A stretch of 64,000 nucleotides of DNA from the NCBI RefSeq assembly GCF_002727065.1, contig NZ_PDVP01000001.1, positions 620,001 to 684,000 on the forward strand. The letters run 5' to 3'. The translations under genes were made by a program, and so were the position numbers. This DNA comes from Zhengella mangrovi (GTDB lineage: Bacteria > Pseudomonadota > Alphaproteobacteria > Rhizobiales > Rhizobiaceae). Each line of letters opens with the position of its first letter. Within the stretch, counting starts at the first letter, position 1. The notes below the pieces were generated by a model, which saw nothing but the letters and a program-made list of their open reading frames with translations, did not search any database and was not told the origin of the DNA. Shown here in pieces: positions 38,636 to 47,842 of the stretch.

Positions 38636-39667
38636 TCAGCCCCAGCAGAGCTTCTTGCCTTCTTCGACCGAGATGGACGGAACGCCCTCCGCCGGCTTGT
38701 CGGTCACCAGCGAAACGCCGGTGTCGAAGAAGTCCTTGCCTTCCGTTGCCTTCGGCTTGACGCCATCCTTCGCGTAGGCGGCAATGGCTTCGATGCCCTT
38801 GGAGGCCATCAGCAGCGGATACTGCTGCGACGTGGCGCCGATGACGCCGGCCTCGACGTTGGCAACGCCCGGGCAGCCGCCGTCGACGGAGACGATCAGC
38901 GTGTCCTTCTCGCGGCCGATCGACTTCAGGGCCTCGTAGGCACCGGCAGCGGCCGGCTCGTTGATCGTGTAGACGACGTTGATCGACGGATCGGTGGCGA
39001 GCAGGTTTTCCATCGCCTTGCGGCCGCCTTCCTCGTTGCCGGCGGTCACGTCGTGGCCGACGACGCGGGCGTCGGTTTCGTCGCCCCACTTGTTCGGGTC
39101 ACCCAGGTCGATGCCGAAACCCTGCATGAAGCCCTGGTCGCGCAGCACGCCGACGGTCGGCTGCGACACGTCGAGGTCGAGCATGGCGATCTTGGCGTCG
39201 GCCGCCTTGTCGCCGAGCGTTGCCTTGGCCCACTGGCCGATCAGCTCGCCGGCCTTGAAGTTGTCGGTGGCGAAGGTCATGTCGGCGGCATCGATCGGAT
39301 CGAGCGGCGTGTCGAGGGCAATGACGAGCAGGCCGGCATCGCGGGCCTGCTGGACCGACGGCACGATGGCCGACGTGCTCGACGGGGTCAGAAGAATGCC
39401 CTTGGCGCCGTTGGCGATGCAGGTCTCGATGGCGGCGACCTGGGTCTCGTTGTCGCCATCGACCTTGCCGGCATAGGAGTTGAGCGTGATGCCCAGTTCC
39501 TTGGCCTTGGCCTCGGCGCCTTCGCGCATCTTCACGAAGAAGGGGTTGGTGTCGGTCTTGGTGATCAGGCAGGCGCTGATGTTTTCGGCAGAAGCCGGGG
39601 TGGCGGCAATGGCGCCGAGCGCGGCCGCGCCGAGCAGGGCAGAGGTCACAGTAGCGAGCTTTTTCAA
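38636..39667 (-). CDS. frcB: sugar ABC transporter substrate-binding protein (FrcB-like)
   Basis: 343 residues; signal peptide [17 protein letters not shown], then a periplasmic-binding-protein type 1 fold: [73 protein letters not shown]. Resembles rhizobial FrcB, which binds fructose, ribose and mannose. First gene of the operon; its promoter overlaps the palindrome at 39771. Confidence 0.95.
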   Translation of the reverse strand: MKKLATVTSALLGAAALGAIAATPASAENISACLITKTDTNPFFVKMREGAEAKAKELGITLNSYAGKVDGDNETQVAAIETCIANGAKGILLTPSSTSAIVPSVQQARDAGLLVIALDTPLDPIDAADMTFATDNFKAGELIGQWAKATLGDKAADAKIAMLDLDVSQPTVGVLRDQGFMQGFGIDLGDPNKWGDETDARVVGHDVTAGNEEGGRKAMENLLATDPSINVVYTINEPAAAGAYEALKSIGREKDTLIVSVDGGCPGVANVEAGVIGATSQQYPLLMASKGIEAIAAYAKDGVKPKATEGKDFFDTGVSLVTDKPAEGVPSISVEEGKKLCWG

Positions 39668-39770
39668 GGTTCATCCTCCCTTAAATGAAAACGTCGGGGT
39701 TGTACCCCGTCAGCAGGCCGAGGTCCTCCCGAACCTGCCTTGATGAAGAGAAAACCGCATCTCGCCGGAA

Positions 39771-39809
39771 TTGTCAATAGATAAATCACTCTGATTTAAT
39801 TATTGACAA
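39771..39809. promoter_or_regulatory. two-tier palindromic operator between frcB and the ROK regulator
   Basis: Outer arms TTGTCAATA (39771-39779) / TATTGACAA (39801-39809) and inner arms TAAATCA (39782-39788) / TGATTTA (39792-39798) around CTC. The outer arms contain TTGACA in both directions, i.e. the likely -35 elements of both divergent promoters. AT-rich palindromes suit ROK-family repressors. Confidence 0.75.
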
Positions 39810-39880
39810 GATTGGCGTGTTTGAACATTCTCTGTCAAAACGGATGGGCACAACAAGGTCCAGCCGGTCGGGAGGAACCA

Positions 39881-41107
39881 TTGGAAAGCGGCACAACGCG
39901 CAAGCCGGACGGGGACATGGCTCCTGAACGGTTCAATCGCGGATCAAACCAGAGTGGAATGCGCGCCTACAACGAGCGCCTCGTGCTGTCGCTGGTTCGC
40001 CGCCACGGCGCGCTGGCCAAGTCCGACATCGCGCGCATGACGGGGCTTTCGGCCCAGACCGTGTCCGTGATCATGCGCGAACTGGAGGCCGATGGCCTGC
40101 TGTTGCGCGGCGAACCGGTGCGCGGCCGCGTCGGGCAGCCGTCCGTACCCATGTCGCTGGCACCCGATGGCGCCTGGTTCTACGGGCTGAAGCTCGGCCG
40201 GCGCAGTGCCGATCTCGTGCTCATCGATTTTTTGGGCCGGGTGCTGGACAAGGTTCATCACACCTACCGCTATCCCGCGCCTGACGACATGGTCCGCTTC
40301 GTTGGCGAGGCCAAGGCGGCCATCGAGCGCAAGCTGCCCGCCGGTGCGGTCGATCGCCTGGCCGGTCTCGGCATCGCCATGCCCTTCAAGATGTGGGACT
40401 GGACGGAATCCATCGGCGCGCCGGCGGAAACGGCCAAAGCCTGGCGCAGCGTCGACATGCGGGCGGAGGTGCAGGCCCGCTGCGATGTCCCGGTCTACCT
40501 CGAGAACGACGCCACGGCGGCCTGCAGTGCCGAACTGGTGTTCGGGCAGCCGGGTGGTCCGCGCGACTTCGTCTATTTCTACATCGGCTTCTTCATCGGT
40601 GGCGGCGTGGTGCTCAACGGCAACCTGTTTTCCGGCCGCACGGGCAACGCGGGCGCGCTTGGTTCCATGCCGGTTCCCGGGCCGGACGGACGGATCCGCC
40701 AGCTGATCGACGTGGCGTCCATCGCCACGCTGGAGCAGGCCATGGAGGAACGTGGCCGTGGCGCGGCACTCCTGTGGGATTCGCCGGAGGTCTGGGACGT
40801 CGAGCCGGAAATTCTCGATCCGTGGATCGAGGAAACGTCTCGCGGTCTCGCCCATGCCATCCTGGCGTCGGCCAGCGTCATCGATTTCGAGGCGGCGCTC
40901 ATCGACGGGTCGATGCCGGAAAGTGTCCGCGCCCGGATCGCCGAAAGCACGGCGAGACGCCTGAAGGGGCTGAACTTCGCCGGCATTGAGGCTCCGGCTG
41001 TCGGGCAGGGCACGGTGGGTCATGACGCGCGTGCCCTCGGCGCCGCTGCCCTGCCACTGCTCGAACGCTTCCTCGTCGGCCAGGACGCTTTCCTGAAGGA
41101 CAATTGA
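39881..41107 (+). CDS. frcR: ROK family transcriptional regulator (FrcR-like)
   Basis: 408 residues from TTG at 39881, which follows GGGAGGA by 4-5 nt; ATG at 39917 is the alternative. N-terminal winged helix (LVRRHGALAKSDIARMTGLS), then the actin-like sugar-kinase domain with GLGIAMPFKMWD and LENDATAACSAELVFG. The usual ROK zinc motif CxCGxxGC is missing, as in some regulators of this branch. Divergent from frcB; presumably an inducer-released repressor of both units. Confidence 0.9.
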   Translation: MESGTTRKPDGDMAPERFNRGSNQSGMRAYNERLVLSLVRRHGALAKSDIARMTGLSAQTVSVIMRELEADGLLLRGEPVRGRVGQPSVPMSLAPDGAWFYGLKLGRRSADLVLIDFLGRVLDKVHHTYRYPAPDDMVRFVGEAKAAIERKLPAGAVDRLAGLGIAMPFKMWDWTESIGAPAETAKAWRSVDMRAEVQARCDVPVYLENDATAACSAELVFGQPGGPRDFVYFYIGFFIGGGVVLNGNLFSGRTGNAGALGSMPVPGPDGRIRQLIDVASIATLEQAMEERGRGAALLWDSPEVWDVEPEILDPWIEETSRGLAHAILASASVIDFEAALIDGSMPESVRARIAESTARRLKGLNFAGIEAPAVGQGTVGHDARALGAAALPLLERFLVGQDAFLKDN

Positions 41108-41108
41108 C

Positions 41109-41543
41109 ATGCTGATCGGTATTCCCTCCATTCTCGGCCCCGAACTGCTCGCCACGCTGCGGGCCATGGGCCATGGCGACGAGATCGCCATCGTCGATGG
41201 CAATTACCCGGCGCTGGAGCATGGCCGGCGCGTCGTTCGCGCGGACGGCCACGGCCTGGCTGCACTCGCCGATGCTATCCTCGCCGTCCTGCCCGTGGAC
41301 GACTTCGTCGATGAAGCCCTGTTCCGCGCCAGCGTCGACGGCGATCCGTTGCGCAAGGCGCCGGTGCATGAGGAGATCGAGGCGATCTGCGAACGCCGTG
41401 TGCCCGGCCGCCGCGTCGTCGCCATGTCCGGCCCGGCCTTCTACGAACGGGTCAGGGCTGCCCATGCCGTCGTGGCGACGAGCGAACCGAGGCTCTACGC
41501 CAACATGATCATCCGCAAGGGCGTCATTCGCCCGCAAGCTTGA
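41109..41543 (+). CDS. RbsD/FucU family sugar mutarotase
   Basis: 144 residues, starting 1 bp after the regulator stop. N-terminal GIPSILGPELLATLRAMGHG with the conserved His, DGNYPALEHGR, and C-terminal TSEPRLYANMIIRKGVI, which carries the Tyr-x-Asn of FucU-type mutarotases. The family interconverts sugar anomers or ring forms. Context: operon with a ROK regulator and PfkB kinase, serving the Frc importer. Confidence 0.92.
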   Translation: MLIGIPSILGPELLATLRAMGHGDEIAIVDGNYPALEHGRRVVRADGHGLAALADAILAVLPVDDFVDEALFRASVDGDPLRKAPVHEEIEAICERRVPGRRVVAMSGPAFYERVRAAHAVVATSEPRLYANMIIRKGVIRPQA

Positions 41544-41556
41544 GACAGGTGACCAG

Positions 41557-42480
41557 ATGATCCTTTGCTGCGGGGAAGCCCTCATCGACATGCTGCCGCG
41601 CACCGGCGCGGACGGCGAGACCCAGTTCGCACCCCATTGCGGCGGCGCGGTCTACAACACCGCCATCGCACTTGGGCGGCTCGGCGCGCGCACCGGGTTC
41701 CTGTCCGGCATCTCGTCCGATTTCTTTGGCGACATGCTTCTGGACGGCCTGGCCGCGTCGAAGGTCGATCATTCGCGCGTGATCCGTTCCGACCGGCCCA
41801 CGACGCTCGCCTTCGTGCGCCTGGTCGATGGCCAGGCAAGCTATGCCTTCTACGACGAGAACACCGCCGGCCGGATGCTGGAACCTTCCGTCATGCCCGC
41901 TGTCGGCGACGAGGTCCGGGCCATGTTCTTCGGCGGCATCAGCCTGCCGGTGGAGCCCTGCGGCTCGGCCTACGAGGCGCTGATGCTGCGCGAGGCCACC
42001 CGTCGCCCGGTCATGCTCGACCCGAACATCCGGCCGGGCTTCATTCGCGACGAGAAGGCCTACCGGACCCGCATCGCCCGCATGATCGAGGCCGCGGCCA
42101 TCGTCAAGCTCTCCGACGAGGACCTGCACTGGCTCGAGGGGCCGGGCCACCAGGGAGACCTCGCCCGGTCGCTGCTTCAGCGCGGTCCCTCGCTCGTGCT
42201 GATCACCGGCGGCGGCGAAGGCGCCGGCGCCTGGTTCGCCGGCCACGAGCTTCACGTGCCGGCCCGCCGGGTCGCCGTCGTCGATACCGTCGGTGCCGGC
42301 GATACTTTCAATGCGGGCGTTCTGGCCAGCCTCGAGGCGGCGGGCGCGCTTTCGGCCGATGGCCTGCGCGACCCCGACCCGGCAACGATCCGCAAGGCCC
42401 TGGAGCTTGGCGTGACCGCCGCGGCCGTCACCGTGTCGCGGGCCGGGGCCAATCCGCCGTGGCGTTCGGAACTGGACTGA
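41557..42480 (+). CDS. PfkB family carbohydrate kinase (fructokinase-like)
   Basis: 307 residues of ribokinase fold: N-terminal LCCGEALIDMLPR, GGAVYNTAIALGRLG, and the C-terminal PfkB signature VDTVGAGDTFNAGVLASLE with the catalytic Asp. Closest in layout to fructokinases. It likely phosphorylates the ketose produced by the neighbouring isomerase; substrate is inferred from context. Confidence 0.93.
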   Translation: MILCCGEALIDMLPRTGADGETQFAPHCGGAVYNTAIALGRLGARTGFLSGISSDFFGDMLLDGLAASKVDHSRVIRSDRPTTLAFVRLVDGQASYAFYDENTAGRMLEPSVMPAVGDEVRAMFFGGISLPVEPCGSAYEALMLREATRRPVMLDPNIRPGFIRDEKAYRTRIARMIEAAAIVKLSDEDLHWLEGPGHQGDLARSLLQRGPSLVLITGGGEGAGAWFAGHELHVPARRVAVVDTVGAGDTFNAGVLASLEAAGALSADGLRDPDPATIRKALELGVTAAAVTVSRAGANPPWRSELD

Positions 42481-42501
42481 TCCCGGAAACCTGACGACCG
42501 G

Positions 42502-42801
42502 TCAGCTGGCGCGGCTGAACTGCACCAGCGCCAGGTCGCGCGGCAGGATGCGCACGCGCGAGCCGCGGTTCTCGTAATTGCCGCGCTCGAACTTGGCGCT
42601 CGCGATTTCCTGCCAGAGCGGCAGGTGCTCCTTCAGGAACGGATCCCGCCTGGCGTCCTCCATCGGCAGGCCCATGCGGACGAGGGCTTCGTTGGTGACG
42701 ATGACGACGACCCGCATGCCGGCGCAGCCCATGGAGAAGGCGACGCCGTCGAGGACATCGGTATAGTTCGTTTCAATCGCTTCCAGTTTCATGGCGTCCA
42801 T
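42502..42801 (-). CDS. hypothetical protein, 99 aa
   Basis: Not confidently recognised. 99 residues beginning MDAMKLEAIETNYTDV (an ATG three codons in is as likely). A hydrophobic core strand GMRVVVIVTNEAL is followed by a charged C-terminal part (FERGNYENRGSRVRILPRDL), a layout loosely like small DUF1488-type proteins. It is convergent with the pfkB-like gene and separate from hemA. Codon use is like its neighbours. Confidence 0.55.
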   Translation of the reverse strand: MDAMKLEAIETNYTDVLDGVAFSMGCAGMRVVVIVTNEALVRMGLPMEDARRDPFLKEHLPLWQEIASAKFERGNYENRGSRVRILPRDLALVQFSRAS

Positions 42802-42950
42802 TTCCCGTCATGCAGACCATGCACACCCCGTCCTGCCGCCAGTATGAACAGGAGCCGTCATCGAATGCTTTCCGGCGACGGTCGCATTTTATCGATCGAC
42901 GGACGGACGTGAGGAAAGTTTCGCCGGAAGCGCGATGCACCACAAGCGAA

Positions 42951-42974
42951 AAAAGCGCCCGCAAGGGCGCTTTT
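42951..42974 (-). terminator. bidirectional terminator after hemA
   Basis: AAAAGCGCCC / GGGCGCTTTT with a GCAA loop; on the minus strand it continues into six U, ideal for hemA. Confidence 0.9.
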
Positions 42975-43002
42975 CAGGTCAATTCCAATGTCGCGAAACG
43001 GA

Positions 43003-44217
43003 TCAGGCGACGGCACGAGCCAGGGCGCACTGGCTCCACAGGTCGCTCAGCGCGCCGGCCAGGTGCTCGATGTCGGCATCCGAGTGGTACGGCGACGGCG
43101 TGATGCGCAGCCGCTCGGTGCCCTTGGCCACGGTCGGGTAATTGATCGGCTGCACGTAGATGCCATAGCTGTCGAGCAGGATGTCGGACAGCCACTTGCA
43201 CTTCACCGGGTCCTTCACCATCACCGGCACGATGTGGCTCGGGTTCATCAGGTGCGGAATGCCGCGCGCATCCAGCGAGGCGCGCACCTTGGCGACGCGC
43301 TCCTGGTGGCGCGCCCGTTCCATCTGGCTCACCTTGAGGTGCTGGATCGAGGCCCGCGCCCCGGCGGCCAGCGCCGGCGGCAACGCGGTGGTGAAGATGA
43401 AGCCGGAGGCGAACGAGCGGACGAAATCGACCAGCGCGGCCGAGGCGGTGATGAAACCGCCCATGACGCCGAACGCCTTGCCGAGCGTGCCCTCGATCAC
43501 CGTCAGCCGGTCCATCAGGCCTTCACGCTCGGCGATGCCGCCGCCGCGCGGGCCGTAGAGGCCGACCGCGTGAACCTCGTCGAGATAGGTCATGGCGCCG
43601 AACTCGTCGGCCAGGTCGCAGATTTCCTTGATCGGCGCGATGTCGCCATCCATCGAGTAGACGCTCTCAAAGGCGATCATCTTCGGTGCGGCCGGGTCGG
43701 CGGCTTCCAGCTTGGCGCGCAGGTCGGCCACGTCATTGTGCTTGAACAGCACCTTCTGGCAGCGCGAGTGGCGGATGCCTTCGATCATCGAGGCATGGTT
43801 CATCTCGTCGGAGAAGCAGATGATGCCGGGGATCTTGGAAAGCAGGGTTCCGAGCGCAGCCCAGTTGGAAACGTAGCCGGACGTGAACAGCAGCGCCGCT
43901 TCCTTGTTGTGAAGGTCGGCCAGTTCCTGCTCCAGCAGCACGTGATAGTGGTTTGTGCCCGAGATGTTGCGCGTGCCGCCGGCACCGGCGCCGCAGCGGT
44001 CGATCGCTTCCTTCATGGCGGCGATCACTTTCGGGTGCTGGCCCATGCCCAGGTAATCGTTGGAGCACCACACCGTGACGTCGCGCACATCGCCACCACT
44101 GTGGCGAACCGCGCGGGGAAAGGCGCCGGCGTGGCGTTCGAGATCTGCAAAGACCCGGTAATTGCCCTCGTTTTTCAGGTCGGCAAGCCGGTCCTTGAAG
44201 TGCTGCTCGAAATCCAT
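43003..44217 (-). CDS. hemA: 5-aminolevulinate synthase
   Basis: PLP enzyme condensing glycine and succinyl-CoA to ALA, the committed step of haem/tetrapyrrole synthesis in Alphaproteobacteria. 404 residues. Seen: [32 protein letters not shown] (glycine-rich), [34 protein letters not shown] and PLP Lys247 in [16 protein letters not shown] at 44217 gives the normal MDFEQHFK N-terminus. An FNR/FixK-like box lies about 200 bp upstream. Confidence 0.98.
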   Translation of the reverse strand: MDFEQHFKDRLADLKNEGNYRVFADLERHAGAFPRAVRHSGGDVRDVTVWCSNDYLGMGQHPKVIAAMKEAIDRCGAGAGGTRNISGTNHYHVLLEQELADLHNKEAALLFTSGYVSNWAALGTLLSKIPGIICFSDEMNHASMIEGIRHSRCQKVLFKHNDVADLRAKLEAADPAAPKMIAFESVYSMDGDIAPIKEICDLADEFGAMTYLDEVHAVGLYGPRGGGIAEREGLMDRLTVIEGTLGKAFGVMGGFITASAALVDFVRSFASGFIFTTALPPALAAGARASIQHLKVSQMERARHQERVAKVRASLDARGIPHLMNPSHIVPVMVKDPVKCKWLSDILLDSYGIYVQPINYPTVAKGTERLRITPSPYHSDADIEHLAGALSDLWSQCALARAVA

Positions 44218-44235
44218 GCCGTCTACTCCCGTCGT

Positions 44236-44257
44236 CACATGCTTATTTTTGCATGTG
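44236..44257 (-). promoter_or_regulatory. hemA 5' region inverted repeat
   Basis: CACATGC / GCATGTG around an 8-nt AT-rich loop, 19 bp upstream of the hemA start. Could be an operator or mRNA hairpin affecting translation. Confidence 0.5.
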
Positions 44258-44412
44258 TCATATCGCAAATGGCTGCGTTTGGCCATACTGCGAGTTCACT
44301 TTGTGGGCAACCCCTTGAGGCAAAACCGATCGGACCGCCATTTTCCTTCAACTCGCGCCCGGGGCCAACCCCTGCACTCTGCTACTTATTGTCATAGCCG
44401 CATGCCTGTTCA

Positions 44413-44426
44413 TTGATCTCGCTCAA
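44413..44426. promoter_or_regulatory. FNR/FixK-like box in the hemA-urtA divergent region
   Basis: TTGAT-CTCG-CTCAA, one mismatch from TTGAT-N4-ATCAA. hemA genes of several alphaproteobacteria are controlled by FnrL or FixK, so hemA is the likely target. The surrounding 591-bp gap (44218-44808) holds no gene. Confidence 0.5.
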
Positions 44427-44504
44427 TGCGCCCGGAAAAACATGATTCCTGCCTGCGATAAAAGCCCTCCTTCCGTCTCCGGAAGAAGGGCCCTGGCCGT
44501 TTGT

Positions 44505-44515
44505 GGTGCAAACAA
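44505..44515 (+). repeat. GGTGCAAACAA direct repeat, copy 1
   Basis: Identical 11-mer to that at 44779, followed in both cases by CCTG after zero or one base. GGTGCA resembles an NtrC half-site, but no opposing half is present. Confidence 0.4.
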
Positions 44516-44750
44516 CCTGCCGCGAAAGATGCAGCATTCCCTATATAGGCGCGCCGCGTGGCATCGGAAAGCCTGCGCGACCCCGGCTGCCGTTCGGGAG
44601 CACATGCCGCGAAAATAGGCATAAATAAACAAATGCACAAAACATAAGCAAATCCTGAATTGCGGGAACGGCGGAGCCCGGCCCGGCAGTTGATCTCCCA
44701 AGGGCTTGATTCCATGCGGAATCCGAGCGGACCGGTCCGGTTTCCGGCAC

Positions 44751-44768
44751 TTGGCACGACTGTTGCAA
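44751..44768 (+). promoter_or_regulatory. sigma-54 (RpoN) promoter for urtA
   Basis: TTGGCAC-N5-TTGCAA with GG (44753-44754) and GC (44765-44766) separated by exactly 10 bp. Predicted transcription start near 44778, about 31 nt before the urtA ATG. Matches RpoN consensus at all key bases; urt genes are nitrogen-regulated in many bacteria. Confidence 0.87.
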
Positions 44769-44778
44769 TTGTTGCTGC

Positions 44779-44789
44779 GGTGCAAACAA
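44779..44789 (+). repeat. GGTGCAAACAA direct repeat, copy 2
   Basis: Second copy of the 11-mer, located at the predicted urtA transcription start/5' UTR. Confidence 0.4.
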
Positions 44790-44808
44790 ACCTGTCGGAG
44801 GTATTCAC

Positions 44809-46101
44809 ATGACTGGTTCCCGCAAGTCTCTCGTCGCCGGTCTGGCCGCCATGCTGGCGATGTCGGGCATGTCCTTTTCCGCCCATGCGGAAGACACGAT
44901 CAAGGTCGGTATCCTGCATTCGCTCTCGGGCACGATGGCCATTTCCGAAACGACGCTGAAAGACGCCATGCTCATGCTTATCGAGCAGCAGAACGCCAAG
45001 GGCGGCCTGCTCGGCAAGAAGCTGGAAGCCGTCGTGGTCGACCCGGCGTCCGACTGGCCGCTCTTTGCCGAGAAGGCACGCGAACTGATCGAGAAGGACA
45101 AGGTTGCCGCGGTGTTCGGCTGCTGGACGTCCGTGTCCCGCAAGTCGGTCCTGCCGGTGTTCAAGGAACTCGACTCCATCCTCTTCTACCCGGTCCAGTA
45201 CGAAGGTGAAGAAAGCGAGCGCAACGTCTTCTACACCGGCGCTGCCCCGAACCAGCAGGCCATCCCGGCTGTCGACTACCTGATGAACGAGGAAGGCGTG
45301 AAGCGCTGGGTGCTGGCCGGCACCGATTACGTCTATCCGCGCACGACCAACAAGATCCTCGAGGCCTACCTGAAGTCCAAGGGCGTGGCCGAAGAGGACA
45401 TCATGATCAACTATACGCCGTTCGGTCATTCCGATTGGCAGACGATCGTGTCCGACATCAAGGCCTTCGGCTCCGCCGGCAAGAAGACCGCCGTGGTGTC
45501 GACCATCAACGGCGATGCCAACGTTCCCTTCTACAAGGAACTCGCCAACCAGGGCATCAAGGCGGAGGACATCCCGGTCGTGGCCTTCTCGGTCGGCGAA
45601 GAGGAACTCGCCGGTCTCGACACCGAGCCGCTGGTCGGCCACCTGGCCGCCTGGAACTACTTCCAGTCCGTCGACGCCCCGGCCAACGCCAAGTTCATCG
45701 AGGAATGGAAGGCCTTCACCAAGAACCCGGATCGCGTCACCAACGACCCGATGGAAGCCCACTACATCGGCTTCAACATGTGGGTGAAGGCAGTCGAGAA
45801 GGCCGGCACCACCGATGCCGACGCCGTCATCGATGCCCTGCCGGGCACCGAGGCCGACAACCTGACCGGCGGCACCTCGGTCATGCTGCCGAACCACCAC
45901 ATCACCAAGCCGGTCCTCGTTGGCGAAATCCAGGCCGACGGCCAGTTCGAGACCGTCTGGCAGACCGAAGGCCTCGTGCCGGGCGATGCCTGGTCCGACT
46001 ACCTGCCGGACTCCAAGCCGCTCAAGGCCGACTGGGTCGATCTGAAGTGCGGCAACTACAACACCGAGACCAAGACCTGCCTCGGCGCGGCCGGCAACTG
46101 A
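44809..46101 (+). CDS. urtA: urea ABC transporter substrate-binding protein
   Basis: 430 residues; signal peptide (MLAMSGMSFSAHA) then a type 1 periplasmic binding fold of the branched-chain-amide class. UrtA-typical segments: IKVGILHSLSGTMAISE, VFGCWTSVSRKSVLPVF, LFYPVQYEGEE, YTGAAPNQQAIPAVDYL and the C-terminal VDLKCGNYNTETKTCLG. GGAGG lies 7 nt before ATG. First gene of urtABCDE behind a sigma-54 promoter. Confidence 0.97.
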   Translation: MTGSRKSLVAGLAAMLAMSGMSFSAHAEDTIKVGILHSLSGTMAISETTLKDAMLMLIEQQNAKGGLLGKKLEAVVVDPASDWPLFAEKARELIEKDKVAAVFGCWTSVSRKSVLPVFKELDSILFYPVQYEGEESERNVFYTGAAPNQQAIPAVDYLMNEEGVKRWVLAGTDYVYPRTTNKILEAYLKSKGVAEEDIMINYTPFGHSDWQTIVSDIKAFGSAGKKTAVVSTINGDANVPFYKELANQGIKAEDIPVVAFSVGEEELAGLDTEPLVGHLAAWNYFQSVDAPANAKFIEEWKAFTKNPDRVTNDPMEAHYIGFNMWVKAVEKAGTTDADAVIDALPGTEADNLTGGTSVMLPNHHITKPVLVGEIQADGQFETVWQTEGLVPGDAWSDYLPDSKPLKADWVDLKCGNYNTETKTCLGAAGN

Positions 46102-46222
46102 TCCGGTCCGGCCACCTGGCCTGAAAGCAATGCGGGGCGGGCACACCGTCCGCCCCGCGTTCGCCACGAAATCACTGACACGGGCCACGCCGTCGGCGAA
46201 ACCCGTGCGACCCGGAAACGCC

Positions 46223-47842
46223 ATGCGCCCGCTCCGCCACATCCTCCTTGTCCTCGTCCTCTTCCTGTCGGCGCTCGTGCCGGCCTCGGCCCAGGACGAG
46301 GCCACGCTGCGCCAGACCATTGCCACATTCGGCGAAGCGAAGAGCTTCAACGACACCGAAAAGGTCATTGAGGCACTGGCCGCGCTGGGCGATCCCCACG
46401 CCGCCCGCGCGCTGAACGCCTTGTCCGACGGCGAACTGCTGGTGCGCGAGTCCGACAGGGCCGTGTTCATCGTTCGCGGCAATGGCGACCCGGCCACACT
46501 GCTGGACCCGGTCACGGGCGAACCGGCCGGTACGGCGCCTTCTGCCGATCTCAAGAAGGTCCGCGTCAAGAATTCCCTGCGGCGCGCCATCCGCGACGCG
46601 GTCGGCGCGCTGACCCTGGCGGCAAAGGATCCGGCCGTGCGCATGGACGCCGCCGATACCCTGATCGCCAATCCCGACCCGGCCGCGCTGGAGGCCGTCG
46701 AGGCCGCGCTGGCCAGCGAAACCGATCCGGCGGTCAAGGCGCGCATGGAAACGGCGCGCGCCGCCGTCCTTCTGCTCTCCGACCGCGACGATGCGGCGAG
46801 ACTCGAGGCGATCGCCGCGGTCGAGCGGATCGGCAACCGCGACGCCCTCGGTCTCCTGTCGAAATTCGCGGCCTCCGCCGATGGTGAACTGAAGGCCGCC
46901 GCCGAGGCAGCCATGACCCGGATCCAGGACAGGCTCGAACTCTGGGGCGTTGGACAGAACGTCTGGTACGGCATCTCGCTCGGCTCCGTGCTCCTGCTCG
47001 CCGCCATCGGCCTTGCCATCACCTTCGGCGTCATGGGGGTCATCAACATGGCCCATGGAGAAATGGTCATGATCGGCGCCTATGTTACCTTCACCGTGCA
47101 GGAGGTGATCCGCAATTCCGCGCCCTGGCTGCTCGACTGGTCGCTGCTGATCGCCCTGCCGCTCGCCTTCGTGACGGCCGGCGCCGTCGGCCTGGCGATG
47201 GAGCGCGGCATCATCCGCTTCCTCTACGGCCGCCCGCTGGAGACGCTGCTCGCCACGTGGGGCGTCTCGCTCATCCTGCAGCAGGCCGTGCGCACCATCT
47301 TCGGGCCGACCAACCGCGAGGTGGCCAACCCCTCGTTCATGTCCGGCGCCTTCCAGCTCGGTGAACTGTCCATCACCTGGAACCGCCTCTACATCGTCGC
47401 CTTCGCGCTCGTCGTCTTCACCGTCCTGCTGTGGGCGATGAACCGCACCTCGCTGGGCCTGAAGATGCGCGCGGTGACCCAGAACAGGCGCATGGCGGCG
47501 GCCATGGGCATTCGCACGCCCTGGGTCGATGCCATGACCTTCGCGCTCGGGTCCGGCGTGGCCGGGCTGGCCGGCGTGGCGCTGTCGCAGATCGACAACG
47601 TCTCGCCCAACCTCGGCCAGGGATACATCATCGACAGCTTCATGGTCGTCGTCTTCGGCGGCGTCGGAAACCTCTGGGGCACGCTCGTCGGCGCTTTCTC
47701 GCTGGGCATCGTCAACAAGTTCCTCGAGCCCTACGCCGGCGCGGTTCTCGGCAAGATCCTCGTCCTCGTCTTCATCATCATCTTCATCCAGAAGCGCCCG
47801 CGCGGCCTGTTTGCCCTGAAAGGAAGGTCGGTCGAGGCATGA
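46223..47842 (+). CDS. urtB: urea ABC transporter permease UrtB
   Basis: 539 residues. As usual for UrtB it has a signal peptide and a long N-terminal extracytoplasmic domain (residues about 25-245), then a LivH-type membrane domain with about eight helices: ITFGVMGVINMAHGEMVMIG and MVVVFGGVGNLWGTLVGAF. ATG at 46223 is chosen to open at the signal peptide MRPLRHILLVLVLF. Stop overlaps urtC by 4 bp. Confidence 0.95.
   Translation: MRPLRHILLVLVLFLSALVPASAQDEATLRQTIATFGEAKSFNDTEKVIEALAALGDPHAARALNALSDGELLVRESDRAVFIVRGNGDPATLLDPVTGEPAGTAPSADLKKVRVKNSLRRAIRDAVGALTLAAKDPAVRMDAADTLIANPDPAALEAVEAALASETDPAVKARMETARAAVLLLSDRDDAARLEAIAAVERIGNRDALGLLSKFAASADGELKAAAEAAMTRIQDRLELWGVGQNVWYGISLGSVLLLAAIGLAITFGVMGVINMAHGEMVMIGAYVTFTVQEVIRNSAPWLLDWSLLIALPLAFVTAGAVGLAMERGIIRFLYGRPLETLLATWGVSLILQQAVRTIFGPTNREVANPSFMSGAFQLGELSITWNRLYIVAFALVVFTVLLWAMNRTSLGLKMRAVTQNRRMAAAMGIRTPWVDAMTFALGSGVAGLAGVALSQIDNVSPNLGQGYIIDSFMVVVFGGVGNLWGTLVGAFSLGIVNKFLEPYAGAVLGKILVLVFIIIFIQKRPRGLFALKGRSVEA

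Noticed and set aside
39803-39880. TTG at 39803 as the start of the ROK regulator
   Set aside because: That TTG is part of the TTGACA promoter element inside the palindrome; TTG at 39881 has a GGGAGGA ribosome-binding site.
44505-44511. NtrC binding site upstream of urtA
   Set aside because: Only a TGGTGCA-like half is present; the opposing half-site at the expected spacing is missing.
44410-47070. 886-codon minus frame opposite urtA and the start of urtB
   Set aside because: Antisense; Ser/Arg/Ala-rich, crosses the mapped sigma-54 promoter and two real genes.
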